DNA of 64,000 bases from Saccharothrix australiensis (lineage in GTDB: Bacteria > Actinomycetota > Actinomycetes > Mycobacteriales > Pseudonocardiaceae): NCBI RefSeq assembly GCF_003634935.1, contig NZ_RBXO01000001.1, forward strand, positions 6,411,501-6,475,500. Reading direction: 5' to 3'. Of this stretch, positions 12,001 to 19,876 are shown piece after piece. The position numbers and the translations under genes are program-made. The number at the start of each line of letters is the position of its first letter. The stretch's first letter is position 1. Below the pieces are notes generated by a model. That model was not told the DNA's origin. It saw only the letters and a program-made list of their open reading frames with translations, and made no database searches.

Positions 12001-15000
12001 GGGCGGTCCGAACGGGCCAGGCGCGGCCGTCATCGGCTCGTCGGGGCGCGGGGCGATCCGCGGCGGTCGTCGGGCGCCGGACGGCCCCGGTTCGCCCTCG
12101 TAACCCCGCCTCGACCGCGAGGGCCGACCGGGGCCGCCGCCGACGAGCCCGCTGATCCTGGGGTTGTCGGTGTCGGCGCGCAGGCGTTCGGACAGGCGGC
12201 GCGCGCCGCGCTCGGGGTCGGGGCGGTCCCGGTCGACGTGCAACCGCCAGGCCACCAGGTCCATCACCGCGTGGTCCCGCTCGCTCCGGGCGCGCTCTTC
12301 CGGGGTCGGGTCGTCCAGGTGGAAGGTGATCTGGTGACGGGGCACGACGATCCCCGCGGCCTGCCTGCGCAGGTCGGCCGCGGCGCTCTCGCTGAGCTTG
12401 CCGCGGTCGAGGCCCTCGCGGGCCACCGACAGCGCGTTCTCCCAGCCGGGCAGGGAGGTCGGGTCGCTGACGGCGGTCGTCGGGTGGGCCCGGCGCTCGC
12501 CACCCGCCCCTTGGCGGACCCAGTCCGCCTTGTTCGCGTCGTGGGGCGCCCGCTTCTCGTCCTTGCCGGTGGGCTGCTTGTCGTCCTTGGCGGCCTGCTG
12601 CTGGTCCGTCGGAGGGGACGAGGTGGGGCCCGCGACCCCCTGGTCCGGGGTGGCCTGCTGCCGGGCAGGCTGATCCGGGGCGGGCTGGTCCGGGGCAGGC
12701 TGGTCCGGGGCGGGCTGGTCCGGAGCGGGTTGGTCGTAGGCCGGCGGGGACGTCTCGGCGTCGTAGGCCGGCGGGGGCGTCTCCACGTCGTAAGGCGGCG
12801 GAGCGTCTCGTGACTCCGGCGTGCTCGACGGCTGCCCGATCGGCGAGGCCGGGCCGGTGGGCCCCGCCTGGCTCGTCGATCCGGTCTGGCTCGTCGAACC
12901 GGTCTGGCCCGCAGTCACCGGCTGGTTGGTCGGGGCGGTCGAGGAAGTGCTCGGCGTGACGCCGGACGACGGAACACCCGGCGTGGTGCCGGACGACGGG
13001 GTGTTCGGCGTGGTGCCGCTGGGCGGCGGGGTGTTCGGCGTGGTGCCGGCTGACGGCTGGTCGGCGGTGGCGGGTGGCGGGGTGTCCACCGCGGTGTGTT
13101 CGGTGGTCGGGCGGCTGGACACCGCGTCCTCGGAGTTCGGCAGGCCCTCCGGTTCGCCGGACCGGTTCCCCTCGAACCGCGCGGACGGCACGTCCGCCGG
13201 ATCGATCGCCGGTCTACCCGCCGGCTCCTGACTCGACGTGGGCGGCGCGTCGGGTCGCCCCTCGCCGCCGGGGGTTTCCCCACTGGGGTTCTCCCGGCTC
13301 GGAGTGCCGGGATCCGCGCTCGGCGCACCGGGGGGAGAACCGCTGGGCACGCCCGGGGACTGGCCGCCGGTCGATTCGCCGCGAGGGACGCCGCCCTCGG
13401 AACCCTGTCCAGGCGGAGGCACCCCGTGCGGGCCACCTGTGCCGCCGCCGTCCGGACCGGCACCGTCCACACCACGGCCATCCGGACCCGCGGGAGTGGA
13501 ACCGCTTCCACCGGTGCCGGTGGAGTCGCTACCGCTCGCGCCAGGGTCGCCGGGTACGACACCGCTTCCGCCCGGATCGACCGAGCCGGGGCCGCCACCG
13601 ACGCCCGGCGGCTCGGGCGCACCGCCGCGCGGCGGCTCGGGCGCACCGCCGCGCGGCGTCGGCGAATCCGGTCCCCCGCGCACCGGCGTGTCCGGTCCCT
13701 CGACGACCAGCCGATCGGGACCGGTCGGGCCCGGCCCCACCAGCCCTGGTGGGCCACCCCCTGGCGGCACGACCGTTCCGGGCGGCCCCGTCGTGTTGCG
13801 CGACAGCGACTCGCGCCACTGGTCGACCCGCTTCTCCAGCTCCTGCCCGGCGTTGTCGGCGGCCTGCCCGATGCCCCCGGTGACCGCGCCGTTGATCGCG
13901 CCCAGCAGGAGCCCCAGCGGGTTGCCGCCGGTGATCGCCAGGCCGACGAGCCCGACCAGGACCTCCACCTGCGCCTCGGTGAGGGCGGCGAGGGAGGAGC
14001 TGTTGCGGCGGATGTCACCCAGCAGCTTCATGTTCGCCAGCATCAGCGGCCCCATGAGGAAGCCGGCCAACCCGCCGAGCGCGGCGCTGAGGAGCGAGTT
14101 CTGCTTGTCCCACTCCGTGCGGTTGCCCTCGATGAACTGGATGCCCTGCGCCAGGGCGTCCTCGCCGACCTCCTGGCCGCTCTCCTGGAGGGTTTCCTGG
14201 AGCATCTCCTTACCGAGCCGCAGGCCGAGGGCGAAGTTCGCGCCGTACCGGTCGGCGAGGTTCTGCCAGACCTTCTCCTTCGCCGCGCCCAGCGCGTCGC
14301 TCGCCCTGGCGAACGCGCCGGGCGCGCCGGGCGGCGGGACCACGGGGTCGGGTGTCCTCGTGACCGGTGGCGGGGTCGGCGCGCCCTCGCCGCGGGGAGG
14401 CGGGGTCGGGCTGTGCTCACCACGGGGCGGCGGCGGGGCACCATCGCCACGGGGCGGCGGGGTCGGGGTGCCCTCACCACGGGGAGGCGGCGGCGTCGGG
14501 GTGCCCTCACCACGAGGCGACGGGGTCGGGTCCGGTTTGCCCGGCGGCGGCGTGGGGGTGTGCCCACCGGGAGGCGGCGGGGTCGGGGTCTTCTTCGGGG
14601 TCGGGGTGGGGATGTGCCGAGTGGTCAACGGGATGCGCTGCTCGAGCCGGTCGAACAGGTGCTTCACGGTGGGGCCGGGGACGTCGTCGAGGCCCCGCGT
14701 CACCGAGAGCGTGACGGACAGGCGGGTGTAGAAGTCGTTCTGGATCCGCATGGCGGAGATCCGGCCCGTCAGGATGAACGACGGGACGAGCGCCGCCGTG
14801 AACGGGTTCGTCAGCGCCCAGGTGATCTCCGCGCCGGTGGTGGCGCTCTGGATCAGCATCGAGTACTTGGTGTGCTCGACGTTCAGCGCCAGGTCGCGCA
14901 CCTGGAACGACATCCGGTCGGCCAGCGAGGACAGGGCGGGCGCCCGGCCGCCCAACCCCTTCGCGAAGTCGCCGAACGCCTCGCCCGCCGGCCCCGAGAT

Positions 15001-15180
15001 GTGGTTGCCGACGACGCGGGAGTGCCGGCCGACCTCGTCCACCGAGCCGAGCACGTCCCGCCCGGTGCTCTCCAGCTTCGACCCGAGCAACCGGAGCTTG
15101 TCCTCGTCGCCCCTCGGCCAGAAGTCACCGGCGATCAGGACCACGAGCGGGTCGAGGTCCGGCGGGATCTCCAGACTCAT
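1..15180 (-). CDS. Giant multidomain T7SS polymorphic toxin/effector, frameshifted near 1241 and partial at the left edge
   Basis: The start is an ATG at 15180 (MSLEIPP) with only a weak ribosome site. Residues 1-185 form the WXG100-like helical domain that heads actinobacterial T7SS toxins. A proline-rich linker, a hydrophobic helical block (about 290-465) and a long Pro/Gly/Ser linker follow. Two related modules lie at about 1065-1750 and 1870-2570. Each has a DXD-type glycosyltransferase resembling the TcdA/TcdB (GT44) or OCH1 fold (D1331-G-D1333 and D2136-G-D2138) and then a candidate His/Cys protease-like domain (H1660/C1690 and H2481/C2511). Residues about 2630-2850 resemble protein glutaminase (C2675, H2724, D2743). 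H3137-E-x-x-H3141 with a following GxxD suggests a zinc metalloprotease. From about 3300 onward are beta-rich, glycine-rich repeats. After the frameshift near 1241 the coding character continues in another frame to position 1 and ends in a charged coiled coil. It is the last visible gene of the T7SS operon. Toxin activities are inferred from motifs. Confidence 0.85.
1241..1243 (-). other. Apparent +1 frameshift inside the giant effector gene
   Basis: Upstream of this point the minus strand reads a plausible protein ending in SLPEHTL. Staying in that frame then gives only Arg/Pro-rich shadow translation and a stop at 502. Dropping one G of the GGG run at 1241-1243 restores a protein-like reading (RHRPLDDLAPDGLAAW) that stays open to position 1. 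The cause may be a sequencing error, a real frameshift mutation, or less likely a programmed shift; the sequence alone does not decide. Confidence 0.75.
7470..9575 (-). repeat. Effector module copy 2: glycosyltransferase plus cysteine-protease-like domain
   Basis: Second copy of the tandem module, protein residues about 1870-2570. Its 8775-9249 segment matches 11190-11664 without a visible difference, which suggests recent duplication or gene conversion. The DXD motif is retained, as are the His (7738) and Cys (7648) codons with the same 30-residue spacing as in copy 1. Confidence 0.85.
9930..11990 (-). repeat. Effector module copy 1: glycosyltransferase plus cysteine-protease-like domain
   Basis: This is the first of two tandem coding modules within the giant effector. 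Matching positions lie 2415 bp apart. The block 11190-11664 looks identical at the nucleotide level to 8775-9249, while flanking parts have diverged clearly in sequence. The DXD motif is near 11185 and the candidate catalytic His and Cys codons are at 10201 and 10111. Confidence 0.85.
12655..12735. repeat. 15-bp coding minisatellite (PAPDQ repeats)
   Basis: About five copies of a 15-bp unit encode Pro-Ala-Pro-Asp-Gln repeats in the disordered linker of the giant effector (residues about 815-842). Confidence 0.8.
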
Positions 15181-15218
15181 GTCAGGTGCTCGGCAGCCGG
15201 TCGTCAGGCGCCGGGTCG

Positions 15219-15935
15219 TCAGGCACCGGGCTCGGGCCGCGGACCGGGCCGGGGAGCGCTCGGCGGACGGGGCTCGGACGAGTCCGGCGCGACACCGCGG
15301 TCCGGCTGCTGGACGGGTGCGTTCGCGAGCACGGCGGGCCGCCCGTCCCCACCCTGCGGCGCTTGGCGGCCCTCGTTGCCGCCGGCGTAGCCGGCGTGGA
15401 CCCTGACGTAGGGCACCCGGTCCTCGCGGCGCTCGTAACCCCGCACCTCCGGACCGACCTCGTGCAGCACCCGGTCCGGGATGTGCTCGAAGCGCGGCAC
15501 CTCCGGGCCCACCTTGTGCGGCAAGCGGTCCTGGATGTGCTCGAAGCGCGACATCTCCGGGCCGGCCTCGCGCTTCCTCGGCTGCGGCGCGGTCGGCTGC
15601 TTCTTCTCCAGGCCCCCGAAGTCCTTGCCGAGGCCCTGGGCGAGCCGCGCGTTGCCGCCCTCGACCTCGGCCAACCGCGTCGCCAACGACTTCAGGCCCT
15701 GCGACGCGAACTCCAGCTCGTCCTGCAAACCCGCCAGGCCGTCGGTGAACGCGCGCCGGCTCTCCAGGTAGTGCGGGGCGAACTCCTTGCCCGCGTCGTC
15801 ATCGCCCCAGGAACCCTCCAGCTCGGCGAGTTGCAGCAGGGTGAGGTTGATCTGGTGCACCCGGTCGGCGAGCCGGCCGTAGCCGTCCCCGCCGCGGGAC
15901 AGACCGTCGGTGTCCACCCAGAACGTCCCGGACAT
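15219..15935 (-). CDS. WXG100/EspC-like T7SS protein with 18-residue C-terminal repeats
   Basis: A 238-aa protein with an ATG start behind a GAGGAG ribosome site. The first 110 residues are predicted helical and carry a W43-G44 turn (GSWGDDDAGKEF) of the WXG100/Esx type, so it is probably a helical-hairpin protein secreted by, or chaperoning for, the ESX machine. After a charged linker, three imperfect 18-residue repeats built on a GPExxRxExxxDRV pattern occupy about residues 125-180. The tail is Pro/Gly-rich. It lies 38 bp ahead of the giant effector and 29 bp after the YbaB-like gene, so it may help export the giant. The family assignment is good; the exact role is unknown. Confidence 0.8.
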   Translation of the reverse strand: MSGTFWVDTDGLSRGGDGYGRLADRVHQINLTLLQLAELEGSWGDDDAGKEFAPHYLESRRAFTDGLAGLQDELEFASQGLKSLATRLAEVEGGNARLAQGLGKDFGGLEKKQPTAPQPRKREAGPEMSRFEHIQDRLPHKVGPEVPRFEHIPDRVLHEVGPEVRGYERREDRVPYVRVHAGYAGGNEGRQAPQGGDGRPAVLANAPVQQPDRGVAPDSSEPRPPSAPRPGPRPEPGA

Positions 15936-15964
15936 CGTGACTCCTCGCTCTCCGCGGGTGGGGC

Positions 15965-16351
15965 TCAGCCGAAGTCGTGCGCGGGCGGCTCGCCGGGCAC
16001 GTAGGAAGCCAGGTCCGCCTTCCCCTCGACGATGTCGCGCGCGTTCAGGCCGGCGGGCAGCAAGGGCGCCAACAACTCCGCCGCCGCGTCCAGCGCCTTG
16101 CCCCGCGCCTCGCGGGTGGCGGTGAGGATCGCGCCCGCCAGTTCCGCGGGCGCCATCCGCTTGTAGGCGTCCGTGGGGAAGGCGAGGTCGGTCAGCTCAC
16201 CCTGGTTCCCCACGGTCACCTTGACCGTCTGCCGCGGCGCGGTCGCGGTGCACGAGATCGCGCTCATGCCCCGCTGGAACGCCTCCAGCTCGTCCCGCTG
16301 CTCCCGGTACCGGGCCAGCACCCGCTCCAGCTGCTCGTCGTTCACCGACAC
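15965..16351 (-). CDS. YbaB/EbfC-family protein of the T7SS locus
   Basis: The protein is 128 aa when started at the GTG at 16351 (reading VNDEQLERVL), which has AGGGG eight bases upstream. The open frame extends to 16438 but the extra residues do not look coding. It has the YbaB/EbfC layout: an N-terminal helix, then a strand pair (QTVKVTVGNQGELTDLAFP), then a helical region with LAGAILTATREARGKALDAA. Canonical YbaB proteins are nucleoid-associated; versions beside actinobacterial ESX genes are common and may act with secreted WXG100 partners rather than DNA. It sits between the EccA-like gene and the WXG100-like gene on the same strand. Confidence 0.85.
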   Translation of the reverse strand: MSVNDEQLERVLARYREQRDELEAFQRGMSAISCTATAPRQTVKVTVGNQGELTDLAFPTDAYKRMAPAELAGAILTATREARGKALDAAAELLAPLLPAGLNARDIVEGKADLASYVPGEPPAHDFG

Positions 16352-16498
16352 GGTGGCACCCCTCATCACGTGGTTGGTCGCGATTCCAGTCCACTCGGGA
16401 ACCGCCGCGAGGACCAGCGAGCGGACCGATCCCGGCACCTTCGTCCGGCGGGATTACCCGTTCGTCCCCCGGCCCGGCTCATCCGTCCCCCACCCGGC

Positions 16499-19400
16499 TC
16501 ACCCGACGGACGCCAGCCCCTCGGTGACCGCGGCCCCGGACGCGCGCCCCGGGCGCATCCCGCGCAGGTCGGCCGGGGTCAGCGTGCGGGACGCGGCGGT
16601 GGCGGCGAGCCGGTCGGCCATCCGGTGCGCGGCGCGCACGGTCCGCTCCGCCGCCCCGGCGAGCTGCTGGGCCAGCTCCGCGCGCACGTCGTCGGGCACC
16701 TCGTGCCCCCGCCGGCGCAGGCGGCGTGCCGCGATCTCGGCCAGGTCGCCGACGCCGTACTCGCCGATCGCCCACTCCGCGCCGAACGCCTCGCGCAGCC
16801 CGGGCGCGGCCTCGAACAACGCGGCCACCGACGCGTGGTCGCCGACCAGCACGACGACCACGTCCGCCACGTGCCGCCGGAGCGCGCCGAGCAGCGCGTC
16901 CGCGGTCTCCGCGCGGGTCTCCGCGTGCTCGGTCCCGTACGCGGTGTCGGGGTCGAGGTCGATCAGCAGCACCCCGCCGGAGGCGTCCTCGAACGCCCGG
17001 TCCGCCAACGCCTCCGCCTGTCCGGGCCACTGCGGGCGGAGGTCGGTGGCCAGGGCGACGCGGACGACCTGCCCGATGTCGACGAGGTCCAGCTCGGCCA
17101 GGCACTGCGCGTAGAGCCCGGCCACCTCGCCGCGCCCGCTGCCCGGCCGCCCGGACAGCACCGCGTGCGCGCGCCGCCCCGTCGGCGTGCGCCGGCTCGC
17201 GTGGTCGCACAGCTCCAGCAGCCGCGCGCCGACCGCGTCCCGCACCTCGTCCACACCGACCAGTTCGTGCAGCCGGCGCCAGCCCCGGCTCGCCCGGAGC
17301 GCCGCGACCGGGTCGGCGGCGGCGTCGGGCGCGGGGGGACCGCCGGCCGCCGCGGTCTCCACCAGGGTCAGCTCGGCCCGCAGGTCCGCGGCGGTGAGCC
17401 TGCTCAGCTCCACGTCCTTGGCCGGTGGGTGCATCGCCAACCGGGACGCCTGGTTGCTCACCATCGCCTCGAACAGCTTGCGCGCCACCCGGCCGTTGCC
17501 GAAGGTTTCGTCCTTGCGGACGCGCTCGAAGTAGTCGGTGACCGCGGCCACGCCGTCGTCGGTCAGCTCGTAGTAGTGCTTGCGGCACAGGTCGGTGGTG
17601 ATCGTGACCAGTTCCTCGACCGAGTAGTTGGGGAACTCCACGGTCTTGGTGAACCGCGACGCCACACCGGGGTTGGAGGCAAGGAACCTGTCCATCAGCT
17701 CCGAGTAGCCGGCGACGATGACCACGAGCTCGTCGCGGTGGTCCTCCATCATCTTCATCAACGTGTCGACGGCCTCCTGGCCGAAGTCCGGGCCGTTGAC
17801 GCCGCTCTGGCTGGTGAGCGTGTACGCCTCGTCGATGAACAGGACGCCGCCGAGCGCCTTGGTGACGACCTCGGTCGTCTTGATCGCGGTGGAGCCGATG
17901 TACTGGCCGACCAGGTCGGCCCTGGCCACCTCGACCATGTGCCCCTTGGCGAGGATGCCCAGTTCGGCGAGCACCGCGCCGTAGAGGCGGGCGACGGTGG
18001 TCTTGCCGGTGCCGGGCGGGCCGGCGAACACGAGGTGGCGGCTCAGCTGCGGCATGGGCAGCCCCATCTCCAGCCGCCGCTGGCTCATCCTGATCAGGTT
18101 GATCAGGCCGACGACCTCCTTCTTCACGCCCTCCAACCCCACCAGGACGTCGAGTTCGGCGAGCGGGCCCTCCAGCTCGACGCCGCCCGCCGTGCCGGCG
18201 ATGGACGCGGCGGCCGGCCCACCCGCCGGTTCGGGCCGCGCGGGCGGGGTGGCCGCCGGTCGGTTGTCGGCCCGCCCGCCGGTCCGCCCGCCGGATCGCC
18301 CGCCGGTCTCCAGCCCGTCGACCGACACGCGGTCCCGCTCGGCCCGCCGGTGCACCGCGACGCCGCCGTTGTCGCTGACCAGGCACCGGCTCAGCCGCAC
18401 GGGTTCGCCGGTGTCGACGCGCACGCCGTCGCCCGCGTTGCCGGTGATGTCGCAGCCGACCAGCGACGCGCCGCCGCCGGGCTCGACGGACACGCCGTGC
18501 CGCCCCGAGTCGCGCACCCGGCACCGCTCGGCGGTGGCCGACCCGCCCTCGACGACCCGGATGCCGTCGGCCGCGGAGTCGACGACCTCGCTGTCGCGCA
18601 GGGAGACCTCCGCTCCCGCGCCGACGAGCAGGCCGCCGCCGCGCAGCAGCGCCGACACGAACCGCGCCCGCGCGCCGCCGGTCACCGTCACGGCGGACTC
18701 GGCGCGCGTGGTGAGCCGGGCGTCGGTGGCGGTGAGCGTCGCCCCCTCGGAGACCTCCACCACGACCTCGGCGGCCTCCACGTCGACGTCGGTCAGCGCG
18801 AGCCTGCCGCGCCCGGCGAGCACGATGCCGGGTCCCCGGTCGGGTCGCGCGGTCAGGCCCGTGAACCGGGCGTCCGCCTCGGCGCCGACCTGGACCGCGC
18901 CCTCGGTGGTGGCGCGCACGGTGGTGTCCTCGAACGTCGGCGCGGCGCCTTCGTCGACGGCGATCCCCACCGGGGAGTCCTCCACGGCGCACCCCGTGAA
19001 CGTCGGCTCGGCCCCGCCGGTGACCTGTACGGCGTTGCGGCCGGCCGAGGTGAACGTGCAGCCGCGCAGGACGGGCTTCGAGCCGCCCGCGATGTGCACG
19101 CCCTGCACGCCGGCCCCGCGGAACCTGCTGTCCGCGATGGAGACCTCGCCGGTGCTCAGCACGTACAGGTCCAGGTTGCCGCTGTCGGTGACGGTGAGCC
19201 CGGTGACCGCGACCGCGGCCCGTTGCTGGACGACCACCGCCGGCTTCTCCGCGCCGGTGATCGAGCCGCCCTCGACCACCGCGCGGGCGTCGCCGTTGAC
19301 GCAGATCCCGTTGCCCCCGACCCGCCGCACCGAGCAGCGCCGCAGCACCGCCGAGCCCCGCTCGGTGACGACGAACCCCGACGAGCCGAGGCCGGCCAGC

Positions 19401-19867
19401 TCGGTGTCCTCGACGGTGCTGGTCACCGGTGAGGCGATCACCAGGCCGGCCCCACCGGGGTTGTCCACCGCGCACCCGCGCAGCACCACCGACCCCTCGG
19501 CCCGCGTCACCAGGGCCGCCCAGGACGCGCCGTGCAGCCGGCAGGAGTCCATCGCGACCTCGCCGCGCGGCACGTCCACCGCGGCCAGCTCGGCGTCGTC
19601 GCTGCCCAGCACGAGACCGTTGAGCTGCACGGCGTCGGCGGTGCAGGTCAGGACGCTCCCGGAGCGGGCGCGCACCTCGACCGTGCCCGGACCGTCCGCC
19701 GCCGTGAGGGTCACCATCTCGTCGATGACGAGGTTCTCCTCGTACCGCCCCGGCCGGATGCTGATCATCGCGTCGCTCGACGCGTGGGCGAGCGCCGCGC
19801 CGATGGAGGGAAACGCCCCCGGCACGTCACCCCCGACGGTGATCACCTGTCCCCGAACCACGTCCAC
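16499..19867 (-). CDS. EccA-like protein: parallel beta-helix fused to a CbxX-type AAA+ ATPase
   Basis: A protein of about 1122 aa. GTG codons at 19867 and 19861 both lie just after GGAGGGG; the second has better spacing. Residues about 1-500 are right-handed parallel beta-helix repeats, seen as recurrent short strands with alternating G, S and V such as VDNPGGAGLVI. From about residue 560 a CbxX/CfqX (SpoVK/EccA) AAA+ domain follows, with Walker A GPPGTGKTT near 615 and Walker B VLFIDEAY near 675. A second, degenerate P-loop region (GRPGSGRGEVA, then GVLLIDLDPD) lies at about 905-970. EccA ATPases are cytosolic and are thought to help release or prime ESX substrates. The beta-helix could be the substrate-contact part, which is an inference. 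It starts 9 bp after the ART-like gene, so both are in one operon. Confidence 0.85.
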   Translation of the reverse strand: MDVVRGQVITVGGDVPGAFPSIGAALAHASSDAMISIRPGRYEENLVIDEMVTLTAADGPGTVEVRARSGSVLTCTADAVQLNGLVLGSDDAELAAVDVPRGEVAMDSCRLHGASWAALVTRAEGSVVLRGCAVDNPGGAGLVIASPVTSTVEDTELAGLGSSGFVVTERGSAVLRRCSVRRVGGNGICVNGDARAVVEGGSITGAEKPAVVVQQRAAVAVTGLTVTDSGNLDLYVLSTGEVSIADSRFRGAGVQGVHIAGGSKPVLRGCTFTSAGRNAVQVTGGAEPTFTGCAVEDSPVGIAVDEGAAPTFEDTTVRATTEGAVQVGAEADARFTGLTARPDRGPGIVLAGRGRLALTDVDVEAAEVVVEVSEGATLTATDARLTTRAESAVTVTGGARARFVSALLRGGGLLVGAGAEVSLRDSEVVDSAADGIRVVEGGSATAERCRVRDSGRHGVSVEPGGGASLVGCDITGNAGDGVRVDTGEPVRLSRCLVSDNGGVAVHRRAERDRVSVDGLETGGRSGGRTGGRADNRPAATPPARPEPAGGPAAASIAGTAGGVELEGPLAELDVLVGLEGVKKEVVGLINLIRMSQRRLEMGLPMPQLSRHLVFAGPPGTGKTTVARLYGAVLAELGILAKGHMVEVARADLVGQYIGSTAIKTTEVVTKALGGVLFIDEAYTLTSQSGVNGPDFGQEAVDTLMKMMEDHRDELVVIVAGYSELMDRFLASNPGVASRFTKTVEFPNYSVEELVTITTDLCRKHYYELTDDGVAAVTDYFERVRKDETFGNGRVARKLFEAMVSNQASRLAMHPPAKDVELSRLTAADLRAELTLVETAAAGGPPAPDAAADPVAALRASRGWRRLHELVGVDEVRDAVGARLLELCDHASRRTPTGRRAHAVLSGRPGSGRGEVAGLYAQCLAELDLVDIGQVVRVALATDLRPQWPGQAEALADRAFEDASGGVLLIDLDPDTAYGTEHAETRAETADALLGALRRHVADVVVVLVGDHASVAALFEAAPGLREAFGAEWAIGEYGVGDLAEIAARRLRRRGHEVPDDVRAELAQQLAGAAERTVRAAHRMADRLAATAASRTLTPADLRGMRPGRASGAAVTEGLASVG

Positions 19868-19876
19868 ACCCCTCCA

